Shown here: positions 25,540 to 33,364 of the stretch, in pieces
How positions within the stretch are numbered: the stretch's first letter is position 1
Layout: every line of letters starts with the position of its first letter
Source of the DNA: JACVRW01 sp963827065
GTDB lineage: Bacteria; Actinomycetota; Thermoleophilia; Solirubrobacterales; Thermoleophilaceae
Direction: 5' to 3'
DNA: 64,000 bases
Assembly: GCA_963827065.1 (NCBI GenBank)
Contig: CAWGZM010000008.1
Coordinates: 248,001 to 312,000, forward strand
Position numbers and translations under genes: made by a program
Notes under the pieces: generated by a model
What the model was told of the DNA's origin: nothing
What the model saw: only the letters and a program-made list of their open reading frames with translations
The model's database searches: none

Positions 25540-26252
25540 CGCGGCGCTCCCTCCGACTCCTGCTCCGCGAGGACCGACCGCTGGGCGGCGCGCGTCAGCC
25601 CGACGAGCGCGGCCAGGCTCGCGGCGAGCACGGGCACGCCCGCCGGGGCCACGGGGACGAGCGCGAGGGCGATCGCCGCGCCGAGGATCGCCACGCCGAC
25701 GGCCCGCCGGCTGCGGATCTCGCCCAGCAGCAGGGCGAGGAAGAAGGCGGGATAGATGGCGTCGAGGCCGAGCGCGTCCGGGTCGCCAAGCATGTCGCCG
25801 GCGAGCGCGCCGAGGATCGTGCCGGTCTGCCAGGTGACGTACTGCACGGCGGTGGCGCCGAACAGCATCCAGCGGTCGAAGCTGCCATCACCGCGGGCAG
25901 CCAGCGCCCAGGAGGCGTCGATCACAGCCTGACCCTGCAGGGCTCGCTTGACCGGCCCGCCAGGGAGCGAGGGGCCGAAGGCGGCACCCATCGGGAGGAA
26001 GCGGGAGTTCATGAGCGCGGCTGCCGCGATCGCGGCGCCCACGGTGCCGCCCTGGCCGATGATCGCGATCGCGGCGAACTGCGCCGAGCCGGCGAACACG
26101 ATGATCGACATGACGATCGCCGCGAGCGCGGACAGCCCCGCGTCCTGCGCGACGACGCCGAAGGAGATCGACAGCAGGAGTCCGGCAACGCCGAAGGGGA
26201 TCCCCGCCCGGACCCCCCGCCGCAGCCCCTCGCGCGCGGTCTCCGTCGTCAA
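25536..26252 (-). CDS. azlC: AzlC-family branched-chain amino acid permease
   Basis: A 238-residue integral membrane protein, the large subunit of AzlCD. Recognised by GIPFGVAGLLLSISFGVVAQ, the conserved FAGSAQFAAIAI and LMNSRFLPMGAAFGP (the N-S-R motif), and by its direct pairing with AzlD. It exports branched-chain amino acids and analogues. TTG start overlaps the preceding small membrane gene (TTGA), so four genes form one overlapping operon. Confidence 0.88.
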   Translation of the reverse strand: MTTETAREGLRRGVRAGIPFGVAGLLLSISFGVVAQDAGLSALAAIVMSIIVFAGSAQFAAIAIIGQGGTVGAAIAAAALMNSRFLPMGAAFGPSLPGGPVKRALQGQAVIDASWALAARGDGSFDRWMLFGATAVQYVTWQTGTILGALAGDMLGDPDALGLDAIYPAFFLALLLGEIRSRRAVGVAILGAAIALALVPVAPAGVPVLAASLAALVGLTRAAQRSVLAEQESEGAPR

Positions 26253-26464
26253 GACACCGCGCGGCGGAACAGAAAGGCGCAGATCACGGCGACCACAAGC
26301 GCCAACACCGGCAGGGCGTACCCGATAACGCCGACGATCGCGAGCACGAGGCCTACCACGGCCACGGCGCCGGCGGCGCCACCGGCTACGACGAGCCGAT
26401 ACGCGCGCTGTTCACGATTACGCCTGGAAGGAACTCTGCCGGAACTCGGTGTCAGGTCGCCCAT
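26249..26464 (-). CDS. Small two-TM membrane protein
   Basis: A 71-residue protein: polar, Arg-rich first 22 residues (RVPSRRNREQRA), then two hydrophobic helices, YRLVVAGGAAGAVAVVGLVL and VIGYALPVLALVVAVICAFL, ending FRRAVS. No family recognised. First gene of the azlC/azlD/MFS operon, with its TGA overlapping the azlC TTG by 4 nt. Start ATG 26462-26464. It could be a regulatory or assembly subunit. Confidence 0.65.
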   Translation of the reverse strand: MGDLTPSSGRVPSRRNREQRAYRLVVAGGAAGAVAVVGLVLAIVGVIGYALPVLALVVAVICAFLFRRAVS

Positions 26465-26515
26465 GGCCTAACCGTATCGAGCGGTGGCGACCGGGCCGGC
26501 AGATAGCTTCGCGCG

Positions 26516-27169
26516 GTGCTCTCGTTCGCCAGGCGCGAGCCCTCCGCCACGCTGCTCGCCGCGCAGCTCGTCGCCATCCTGGTGTATGCGCTGACCGAGG
26601 ACAGCAGCGCCGGGCGCGCCCTGTTCAGCGTCTTCGGCATCCTGATCCTCGCCCTCGTGTTGCTCGCAGTGCGCAGCTCACCGGTGCCGATCTGGGTCGT
26701 GGTGCTGCTCGGTGTGCCCGCCATGGTCCTCCTGCTCATCCAGGCGATCACGGACAGTGACGACCTGCTGCCCTGGTCGTCCGCGTTCGAGGCCGTCATC
26801 TACTTCTACGCGGCCGGCGCGCTGCTGGCGTACATGCTCGCCGACCACGACATCACTCGCGACGAGCTGTTCGCCGTGGGCGCCACCTTCACGCTGGTGG
26901 CCTGGGGCTTCGCGTACCTGTACGTGGTCTGCCAGGCGATCGCACCGGGCAGCTTCACGGCCGCGATCGACCCCGCGGCGGACCGAAGCTGGATGGAGCT
27001 CCTCTTCCTCAGCTTCTCGACGCTCTCGGCCACCGGCCTCGGCGACGTGGTGCCGATCAAGCCGTTCGCCCGAAGCCTCGTGATGCTCGAACAGGTGGCC
27101 GGCATCGGCTATATCGCGATGGTGGTGTCACGGGTGGTCGGTCTCACCGTGCTGCGGCACAGGGTCTGA
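26516..27169 (+). CDS. Potassium-channel-like membrane protein
   Basis: A 217-residue protein with about six TM segments and a C-terminal pore module. The pore loop WMELLFLSFSTLSATGLGDV is followed by ARSLVMLEQVAGIGYIAMVV (TM6), matching the Ion_trans_2 architecture. The selectivity filter reads T-G-L-G-D in place of the canonical T-V-G-Y-G-D. GTG start. It is divergent from the azl operon by 51 nt. No ligand or voltage domain is seen: TM4 has no Arg/Lys ladder. Conductance is inferred from family only. Confidence 0.8.
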   Translation: MLSFARREPSATLLAAQLVAILVYALTEDSSAGRALFSVFGILILALVLLAVRSSPVPIWVVVLLGVPAMVLLLIQAITDSDDLLPWSSAFEAVIYFYAAGALLAYMLADHDITRDELFAVGATFTLVAWGFAYLYVVCQAIAPGSFTAAIDPAADRSWMELLFLSFSTLSATGLGDVVPIKPFARSLVMLEQVAGIGYIAMVVSRVVGLTVLRHRV

Positions 27170-27171
27170 GC

Positions 27172-28308
27172 TCAGGCGCAGAAGGCACTCGCGGCCTTTG
27201 TCAGGACGCGCGCGCAGCTCTCCGTGTCGCGGATGCTGACCCACTCCTCGGCGGCGTGCGCGCCCTCGCCGCCGGGCCCGAACAGCGCGGTCGGGATGCC
27301 GGCGCCGGCGATGAAGGCGGAGTCGGCCCAGAAGCTCGCTCCCGAGAGCGGCGGCCGCGAGCCGAGCACCTCAGCCGCCGCCTCGCGCAGCGCGGCCACG
27401 ACCGGCTCGTCCTCGCTGGTCTCGAGCGGCTCGCGCACGAGCAGCGTGCGGGCGGACGCCTCGAGCACCGGGTCGGCGTCGCGGCAGCCGGCCAGGAGGC
27501 GCTTCAGCTCTCGCTCCACCTCGGCCGTGCCCTCGCCGGGCAGCGTGCGCCGCTCGATGCTGATCGTGCAGCGCTCCGGATAGGTCGCGAGGTCGTTGCC
27601 GCCGCTGATGAGCGAGGCGTGCACAGAGCCGCGGCCGAGCAGCGGGTGGCGCGTTTCGCCGAGCTGACCGTCGAGCTCGCCGAGCGCGGTCAGGATCGGG
27701 CCCGCCTTCACGATCGCGTCCACGCCGAGCTGCGGGCGCGAGCCGTGCGCCGCCCGGCCGCTCACCTCGACCTCGAGCCAGGCGAATCCCTTGTGGGCGA
27801 TCACGATCTCCATCTCGGTAGGCTCGGTCACGACCGCGGCGTCGGCCTCGACCGTCGCCAGCACCTCCTGGACGCCCAAGCTCGCGTGCTCCTCGTCCGC
27901 AACCGCGGCCACCACGACGTCACCGGCCAGGTCGAGCGCGGTTGCGTCGCGGCAGGCGACAAGCGCGGCGGCGACGCCCGCCTTCATGTCATACGCGCCG
28001 CGGCCGTGCAGGCGATCGCCCTCGATGCGCGGCTCGAAGGGCGCCTCCATGGCGCCGGGCCCCACCGTGTCGAGGTGACCACACAGGAGCAGCGTGCTCC
28101 CTCCGCCGCCGCCGCGCGCACGCGCAACGACGCTCGGCCGTCCGGGGGTGGCCTCGACCAGCTCGACCTCGAGCCCCGCGTCACCGGCCCAGCCGGCGAC
28201 AAAGGCGGCAGCCTCGCTCTCCCCCGCGGCGCCTTGCTCGAGCGAGGGATTGACTGAATCGATAGCGACGAGCGCCCTGGTCAGCTCGACCACGTCCGGG
28301 GAGCTCAT
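27172..28308 (-). CDS. M20-family metallopeptidase/deacylase (ArgE/DapE/acetylornithine deacetylase-like)
   Basis: A 378-residue zinc amidohydrolase. Metal motif 1: LLCGHLDTVGPG. The proximal GRGAYDMKAG (Asp bridging the two zincs) follows, then VADEEHASLG (catalytic Glu and ligand) and HGSRPQLGVDA of the lid domain. A final His lies in GEGAHAAEEW. The set is that of M20 enzymes that remove acyl groups from amino acids or short peptides. Exact substrate not predictable (acetylornithine, succinyl-diaminopimelate or other). Start ATG 28306-28308. The opposite-strand TetR gene begins 67 nt away. Confidence 0.9.
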   Translation of the reverse strand: MSSPDVVELTRALVAIDSVNPSLEQGAAGESEAAAFVAGWAGDAGLEVELVEATPGRPSVVARARGGGGGSTLLLCGHLDTVGPGAMEAPFEPRIEGDRLHGRGAYDMKAGVAAALVACRDATALDLAGDVVVAAVADEEHASLGVQEVLATVEADAAVVTEPTEMEIVIAHKGFAWLEVEVSGRAAHGSRPQLGVDAIVKAGPILTALGELDGQLGETRHPLLGRGSVHASLISGGNDLATYPERCTISIERRTLPGEGTAEVERELKRLLAGCRDADPVLEASARTLLVREPLETSEDEPVVAALREAAAEVLGSRPPLSGASFWADSAFIAGAGIPTALFGPGGEGAHAAEEWVSIRDTESCARVLTKAASAFCA

Positions 28309-28375
28309 GGGCGTTCAGCCTACGGCTCGGCCGCCGGCAATGCGCACTGGCGCGCCGATGTACATTCTCCCCTGC

Positions 28376-29056
28376 GTGGCCCAGAAGAACCAACGGACTC
28401 CGCGTGGCCCACATCAGCTTCCGCCCGGCCGGCACGGGCTCTCGCGCAGCTTCGTGGCGCGTAATCAGCGCCAGCGGATCCTCGCCGCGGTGGCCGAGGC
28501 GACCGCCGCGCGCGGCTACGCGCGCATGAGCGTCGAGGACGTCGTCCGCCGTGCCGGGGTGTCGCGCCGGACCTTCTACGAGCTCTTCACGAACAAGGAC
28601 CAGGTCTTCCTCGAGGCGTACGACCAGGCCGCCAACCTGCTGCTCGCCGGCGTGCGCGCAGCGAACGAGGGCGAGAGCGGCTTTGCGGAGCGTGTGACGG
28701 CAGGCTACCGCGCGTTCCTCGAGTCGCTCGAGGCCTCGCCCGACTTCGCACGGATGTGCATCGTGGAGGTGATGGCGGCGGGCCCCGAGGCGGTCGCCAA
28801 GCGAACCGCGGTGATGGGTGAGTTCGCCGCTCTGATGGAGGAGACGGCGGCGGCCGAGCTCGACTCGCACGGAGGCGTCCCAGCGATCCACGCGGAGACG
28901 ATCGTGGCCGGCGTGTATGAGGCCGTGTATCGGATGATCGCGGCCGGGGAGACCGACCGGCTGACGACGCTGTTGCCCGATCTCGTCGAGTCGGCGCTCC
29001 TGCCCTACGTCGGCGAGGAGCAGGCTGCGGCGGAGCGGCGGGCGCTCCAGGCGTAG
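28376..29056 (+). CDS. TetR-family transcriptional regulator
   Basis: A 226-residue repressor with an N-terminal HTH (about 25-70: RILAAVAEATAARGYARMSV, VVRRAGVSRRTFYELFTNKD, a textbook TetR helix 2-turn-helix 3) and a helical ligand domain. The N-terminus has a basic 20-residue extension before the HTH. GTG 28376 is used; an in-frame ATG at 28358 would add six residues. It is divergent from the M20 gene, which it may regulate. Confidence 0.88.
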   Translation: MAQKNQRTPRGPHQLPPGRHGLSRSFVARNQRQRILAAVAEATAARGYARMSVEDVVRRAGVSRRTFYELFTNKDQVFLEAYDQAANLLLAGVRAANEGESGFAERVTAGYRAFLESLEASPDFARMCIVEVMAAGPEAVAKRTAVMGEFAALMEETAAAELDSHGGVPAIHAETIVAGVYEAVYRMIAAGETDRLTTLLPDLVESALLPYVGEEQAAAERRALQA

Positions 29057-29119
29057 ACGAGACTGGTGCCGTCCGGTGACCAGTCCGGATGCGGCGCTAG
29101 GCCCATTTTCGGCCTTGAT

Positions 29120-29132
29120 ACAGAGACTCTGT
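29120..29132. promoter_or_regulatory. Palindrome upstream of the 29189 gene
   Basis: ACAGAG-A-CTCTGT, a perfect 13-nt palindrome with one central base, 56 nt upstream of the next start codon. The preceding TTGATA (29115-29120) could be a -35 element. The 132-nt gap 29057-29188 holds no gene. A regulator site is inferred from symmetry only. Confidence 0.35.
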
Positions 29133-29188
29133 CGTTTACCATTGCGTGACTTGAGAGCCGGTCGTGTCTCTGATGCCGGCGCCTTGGC

Positions 29189-29602
29189 ATGTATCAGTTC
29201 AGCCGAGCCATCTACCGAGAGCTCCAGCCAGACCTCTTGCGCGGGCCCCGCAGCGCCGACGCACGCGACCTGCTCGCCGCTTGCGAGGCGACGTTCGACC
29301 GCCTCGCGCGCGACCGCCGCTGCTTCCCGAGGCCCGCGCGCTCCCTCTTCAGGGAGGTGCGGATGTACTTCCCGATGGATCGCCAGCTGCGGGTCTACAC
29401 GGTGATCGCGCAGCATGTGGATCTCGCCACGGCCTACCTCGACCGGATGATCGCCGAGGGCCGCATGCCCGAGGGCACGGTGATTCAATGCAACGCGCTC
29501 ACCCGCTCGGGCCGCAACTGCCGGCGCGAGCCGCTGCCCGGACTCAGCTACTGCCCCTCACACCAACATCTCGAGGAAGACCGGTCGCTCACCGCCGCGT
29601 GA
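29189..29602 (+). CDS. Conserved protein with a C-terminal Cys/His (zinc-finger-like) motif
   Basis: A 137-residue protein starting MYQFSRAIYRELQPD. The first 100 residues are helical and polar (DLLAACEATFDRLARDRRCF, VYTVIAQHVDLATAYLDRMI). The end carries QCNALTRSGRNCRR and LPGLSYCPSHQHLEE, giving C-x8-C-x11-C-x2-H, a likely metal-binding knuckle. I have a general memory of similar proteins in related actinobacteria but no characterised member. It is 7 nt from the MOSC gene and likely co-transcribed. Confidence 0.75.
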   Translation: MYQFSRAIYRELQPDLLRGPRSADARDLLAACEATFDRLARDRRCFPRPARSLFREVRMYFPMDRQLRVYTVIAQHVDLATAYLDRMIAEGRMPEGTVIQCNALTRSGRNCRREPLPGLSYCPSHQHLEEDRSLTAA

Positions 29603-29609
29603 GCCGCGG

Positions 29610-30191
29610 ATGACGCACCAGCTCTCGCTCGCGGAGCTGAACTCCGGCCTTGACGAGATACGGCACTCGCCGCTGCGCGAGGGGGTGGTGCGGCTCGTCG
29701 TCGCGAGGCCGGCCGAGGACGAGCGCGAGGTGCTCGAGCAGGGCCGGCTCGACCCGCTCGAGGGGCTTGCCGGCGACAATTGGGCAGTGCGCGGCAGCGG
29801 CTTCACGCCCGACGGCGGAGCCAATCCCGACAGGCAGCTCACGCTCATGAACGCGCGCGTCGCCCAGCTGGTCGCGGGATCCCGTGAGCGCTGGCCACTC
29901 GCCGGCGACCAGCTCTACGTCGACCTGCTGCTCGGCGGCGACGAAGTAGGGCCGGGAACGCGGCTGGCCGTTGGGACCGCCGTCGTCGAGATCACGGCGG
30001 AGCCGCACCTCGGCTGCGGCAAGTTCAGCCGCCGCTTCGGCGTGGACGCGCTCAAGTTCGTCAACTCCGCGGCGGGACGCGAGCTGAACCTGCGCGGAGT
30101 CAACGCGCGCGTCGTCCGCGCCGGGGTGGTTCGTCCGGGCGACCGGGTCGCCGTTACGGGATCTGCAGGCCCGAGATCGCGCGCGCGATGA
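29610..30191 (+). CDS. MOSC-domain protein
   Basis: A 193-residue protein with a MOSC (molybdenum cofactor sulfurase C-terminal) domain. The core signature is LGCGKFSRRFGVDALKFVN, with the conserved Cys in the position that binds sulfur in the family, preceded by VEITAEPHLGC. GDQLYVDLLLGGDEVGPGTR is the typical second half-barrel. MOSC proteins transfer sulfur or reduce N-hydroxylated substrates with Mo cofactor; the short stand-alone type is mostly uncharacterised. It overlaps the convergent acyl-CoA dehydrogenase by 38 nt. Confidence 0.85.
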   Translation: MTHQLSLAELNSGLDEIRHSPLREGVVRLVVARPAEDEREVLEQGRLDPLEGLAGDNWAVRGSGFTPDGGANPDRQLTLMNARVAQLVAGSRERWPLAGDQLYVDLLLGGDEVGPGTRLAVGTAVVEITAEPHLGCGKFSRRFGVDALKFVNSAAGRELNLRGVNARVVRAGVVRPGDRVAVTGSAGPRSRAR

Positions 30192-31428
30192 CCAGGCGCT
30201 GGATCTCTGACGTGCCCTCGAAGATCGTGTAGATCTTCGCGTCGCGGTGCATGCGCTCCACGGGGAACTCGCGCGTGTAGCCGTTGCCGCCCAGGATCTG
30301 GATCGCCCGCTCGGTTGCCCACACCGCGACCTCGCTGCACTTGAGCTTCGACATCGAGCCCTCCGCGTTCTCGAACCTGTGCCCGTTGCGGCCCATCCAG
30401 GAAGCCCGCCAGACCAGCAGGCGCGCGGCGTCGATCTCCATCTTCATGTCGGCGAGCGCGAAGGCGATCGCCTGGTTCTCGATGATCGCCCGCCCGAACT
30501 GCCTGCGCTCCTTGGCGTAACCGAGTGAGTACTCGTAGGCGGCGCGGGCGATGCCGAGCGCCTGAGCGCCGACCGTGGGGCGGGTCACCTCGAAGGTCTG
30601 CATGGCCGCCTGCCGCTTCGAGCTGCCGCCCTCCCGGGCGCGCGCGAGCCGCTCGTCGAGCTTCTCCTTGCCCCCCAGTAGGCAGGATCCAGGGATGCGG
30701 CAGTCGTCGAGGAAGACGTCGGCGGTGTGGGAGGCGCGCAGCCCGTGCTTCTTGACCTTCGTCCCCTGCTCGAGGCCCTTGGTGCCGGGCGGGATCACGA
30801 AGGCGGCATGCCCCCGCGCGCCGAGCTCGGGATCAACGGTCGCGACCACGACGTGGACGTTGGCGATGCCGCCGTTCGTCGCCCACGCCTTCTGGCCGTT
30901 CAGCACCCACTCGTCACGCTCGGCGTCGTAGCGTGCCCGCGTCCTCAGAGCCGCCACGTCTGAGCCGGCGTCCGGCTCGGAGACGCAGAAGGCACCCACC
31001 TTCGGGTCGTCCGCCGTGCCGAAGCACTGCGGGACCCATTCGCCGAGCTGCTCGGGCGTGCCGGCCGAGAAGATGCCCGCGACCGCGAGCGAGGTGCCCA
31101 TGATCGACATCCCGATGCCGGCGTCGCCCCAGAAGAGCTCCTCGTTAACGATCGGCAGCGTCAGCCCGCTCGTGTCGGCCCAGAACTGCGCGAGCGCCTC
31201 GTAGCCGTAGAGGCCGATCTTGGCGGCCTCCTGGATCACCGGCCAGGGTGTCTCCTCCCGCTCGTCCCACTCATGGGCGGCCGGGCGCACGACGTTCTCG
31301 GCGAACCCGTGCACCCAGTCGCGCACGTCTCGCTGGTCCTGGTTCAGCTCGAGCGAGAACGGAATGCCCTCGTGGGAGTGAGCTTCGAGTGCGGACGCTA
31401 CTGCGTCGGCGGCGGTGGTCGACTCCAT
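30154..31428 (-). CDS. Acyl-CoA dehydrogenase
   Basis: A 424-residue FAD-dependent acyl-CoA dehydrogenase (alpha/beta oxidation of an acyl-CoA to the 2-enoyl-CoA). Three-domain pattern: an N-terminal helical domain, a middle beta domain with FCVSEPDAGSDVAALRT, and a C-terminal helical domain with RRQFGRAIIENQAIAFALAD. The catalytic base is the Glu of YTIFEGTSEIQRL, in the position of short/medium-chain enzymes. It is longer than the usual 380 because of a 30-residue N-terminal extension. The TetR gene lies upstream in the same direction. Confidence 0.9.
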   Translation of the reverse strand: MESTTAADAVASALEAHSHEGIPFSLELNQDQRDVRDWVHGFAENVVRPAAHEWDEREETPWPVIQEAAKIGLYGYEALAQFWADTSGLTLPIVNEELFWGDAGIGMSIMGTSLAVAGIFSAGTPEQLGEWVPQCFGTADDPKVGAFCVSEPDAGSDVAALRTRARYDAERDEWVLNGQKAWATNGGIANVHVVVATVDPELGARGHAAFVIPPGTKGLEQGTKVKKHGLRASHTADVFLDDCRIPGSCLLGGKEKLDERLARAREGGSSKRQAAMQTFEVTRPTVGAQALGIARAAYEYSLGYAKERRQFGRAIIENQAIAFALADMKMEIDAARLLVWRASWMGRNGHRFENAEGSMSKLKCSEVAVWATERAIQILGGNGYTREFPVERMHRDAKIYTIFEGTSEIQRLVIARAISGLQIP

Positions 31429-31469
31429 CCGCGGCGATGATAAATGAACCTGTTTCTCGCGGGTGCCGG

Positions 31470-32060
31470 CTAGCCCGTCGCGGCGCGCTCGGCGACCAGG
31501 CTCGTGAAGAGCCGCTCGAGCACCGGCCGAAACACCTTCTGCTCGAAACCGGGTCGCGGGCTCGCGAGCTGGCCGAGCATCAGGCCGGTGATCGTGGCCA
31601 CCACGAGCTGAGCGTCGCCGGGCGGGTCAGGCGAGCCCGCGGCTCGCAGGCCGAGCTCCGCCAGGCTCAGGTGCGCCCGGTCCCAGCGCTCGATCTCCTC
31701 GCGCAGCCAGGGCCTGCGGGTGCCCTCCAGCACAAGCTCCACGAAGGCGACGTGCCGCACCGGGTCTGCCTCGACGTCACCCGCGAGCACGGCCGCCACC
31801 GCGCGAGCCCAGCCGGCGACGTCGACGTCGCTCGGCGCCAGCTCGAGCACGAGCCGCTCGAGCCGCGCCACCTCCTCGCGCGCGGCCAGCAGGAGCGTCT
31901 CCTGGAGCAGGTCCTCCTTGGACTCGAACCAGTAGGTGGTGGACGCGAGCGGCACGCCGGCGCGCTCGGCGACGGCGCGGTGGGTGACGGCGTCGGGGCC
32001 GCGCTCGCCGATCAGGGCGAGCGTCGCGCGCAGGATGGCCTCGCGCCGCGCCTCCCCTCT
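31470..32060 (-). CDS. TetR-family regulator with no usable start codon
   Basis: A TetR repressor, about 197 codons as marked. The HTH reads EAILRATLALIGERGPDAVT and HRAVAERAGVPLASTTYWFE, ending SKEDLL, so the gene must begin at or before 32036. Yet from 32124 (an in-frame stop) down to GTG 31955, inside the HTH, there is no ATG, GTG or TTG. Options: a rare start (CTG 32031-32033 or ATC 32034-32036, 14-25 nt after the SD-like GAGGGGAGG), or a 1-nt indel in that G-run joining ATG TAC CAA to the HTH frame. It faces the diiron gene across a palindromic operator. The end coordinate is a guess. Confidence 0.7.
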   Translation of the reverse strand, partial: RGEARREAILRATLALIGERGPDAVTHRAVAERAGVPLASTTYWFESKEDLLQETLLLAAREEVARLERLVLELAPSDVDVAGWARAVAAVLAGDVEADPVRHVAFVELVLEGTRRPWLREEIERWDRAHLSLAELGLRAAGSPDPPGDAQLVVATITGLMLGQLASPRPGFEQKVFRPVLERLFTSLVAERAATG

Positions 32061-32061
32061 T

Positions 32062-32096
32062 GGTACATTCGTGCCTCGGATGCGTACAAATGTACC
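32062..32096. promoter_or_regulatory. TetR operator with nested palindromes
   Basis: GTACA-AA-TGTAC (32084-32095) is a perfect 5+5 palindrome, and GGTACATT (32062-32069) is matched by AATGTACC (32089-32096) as an outer inverted repeat. Thus two copies of the half-site GTAC(A/A) stand about 20 nt apart. The site lies between the divergent TetR gene and the diiron gene, whose ATG begins 2 nt after it, so binding would cover the transcription start. Likely autoregulatory. Confidence 0.65.
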
Positions 32097-32097
32097 G

Positions 32098-33360
32098 ATG
32101 AGGACGGCCAGCGACAGGATCAGCTACGACGATCTCTACGCGCGCTGGGAGCGCGGCAACTGGCAGGCCACCGAGATCGACCTCAGCGAGGACGCCCGCC
32201 AGTGGCAGGAGGTCTTCACCGACTTCGAGCGCGAGGCCGCGCTCTGGAACTACGCGCTCTTCTTCTGGGGCGAGGACGCGGTGGCCGACGGGCTCTCCCC
32301 GTACATCGACGCCGCGCCGCTCGAGGAGCAGAAGTACTTCCTCGCGACACAGCAGGTCGACGAGGCGCGCCACGCCGTGTTCTTCAGCCGCTTCATGCAC
32401 GAGGTCGCCGGCATCGGCGGCGCGGACATCGGCTCTCGGCTCGCCGCCATCGAGCCGCGGCTCACCTGGGGCTTCAAGCAGGTCTTCGGCCGGCTCGAGA
32501 CGATGTGCGAGGAGCTGCGCCGCAAGCCGACCCGGCCGAACCTCGCCGCCGCCGTGACGCTCTACCACATGGTGATCGAGGCCACGCTCGCGCAGCCGGG
32601 CCAGCACTTCATCACGAGCTACCTGGAGGAGCGTCAGATCATGCCGGGCTTCCGCCTCGGCATGGAGAAGGTCGCCCAGGACGAGCAGCGCCACATCGGC
32701 TTCGGCGTGAAGCTGCTCGCCGACCTCTGCCGTGAAGATCCCGACTGCCGCTGGGCGGTCGCGGACATGCTGCGCGAGGTCATTCCCTGGACGGCCGCCG
32801 TGCTCGTGCCACCGGGCTGGGACAGGCGCTACACCGAGGTCTTCGGCTTCACGCTCGAGGAGATCGGCGCCGAGGGCGCGAGCTCGCTCGAGACGAAGCT
32901 GCGCAGCGCCGGGCTGCCCATGGAGGAGCTGCCGGGTCCGTCGATCTTCTCGACCGAGCTCGAGCCGATCGAGCGCGCGCGCATGGGCCAGCAGCTAGTC
33001 CGCGGCGGGATCCTCGGCGAGAAGACCGGTCCGCCTAAACGCGACCCGGAGACGATGGCCGCTCTGTTCCAGATGATGCTGGGCGGCCTCGACCACGGGC
33101 GGGCGCCCGAGCGGCCCGGGACGATCCAGTGGGAGTTTCCCGACGCCGCCCCCTGGCACCTCGAGGTCTCGAACGGCGACACGCGTGTCTCCCCGGGCCA
33201 CGCGCCGTCGCCCACGGTCACGCTGAAGTGCAGCTACGAGGACTGGGCCGACCTGATCGGCGGCCGCGTCGACGGACTGCGGCTCGCGGCCACGCGCCGC
33301 CTGCGCCCGAGCGGCGATCTGCGCTGGCTGTGGTCGGCGCGCCGGATGTTCCCGCGCTGA
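32098..33360 (+). CDS. R2-like diiron (ferritin-like) protein with C-terminal SCP2-like domain
   Basis: A 420-residue protein. The first 290 residues form a ribonucleotide-reductase R2-type four-helix bundle with diiron ligands in AALWNYALFFWGED, VDEARHAVFF (E-x-x-H), MVIEATLAQPGQHF and DEQRHIGFGV (E-x-x-H). R2-like ligand-binding oxidases and R2c proteins share this. The last 90 residues (WHLEVSNGDTRVSPG, CSYEDWADLIGGRVDG) look like a sterol-carrier/SCP2 lipid-binding domain. No RNR partner (R1) is nearby, so it is probably an oxidase or hydroxylase of a lipidic ligand. The ATG abuts the operator, so it may be leaderless. Confidence 0.85.
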   Translation: MRTASDRISYDDLYARWERGNWQATEIDLSEDARQWQEVFTDFEREAALWNYALFFWGEDAVADGLSPYIDAAPLEEQKYFLATQQVDEARHAVFFSRFMHEVAGIGGADIGSRLAAIEPRLTWGFKQVFGRLETMCEELRRKPTRPNLAAAVTLYHMVIEATLAQPGQHFITSYLEERQIMPGFRLGMEKVAQDEQRHIGFGVKLLADLCREDPDCRWAVADMLREVIPWTAAVLVPPGWDRRYTEVFGFTLEEIGAEGASSLETKLRSAGLPMEELPGPSIFSTELEPIERARMGQQLVRGGILGEKTGPPKRDPETMAALFQMMLGGLDHGRAPERPGTIQWEFPDAAPWHLEVSNGDTRVSPGHAPSPTVTLKCSYEDWADLIGGRVDGLRLAATRRLRPSGDLRWLWSARRMFPR

Positions 33361-33364
33361 GCGC

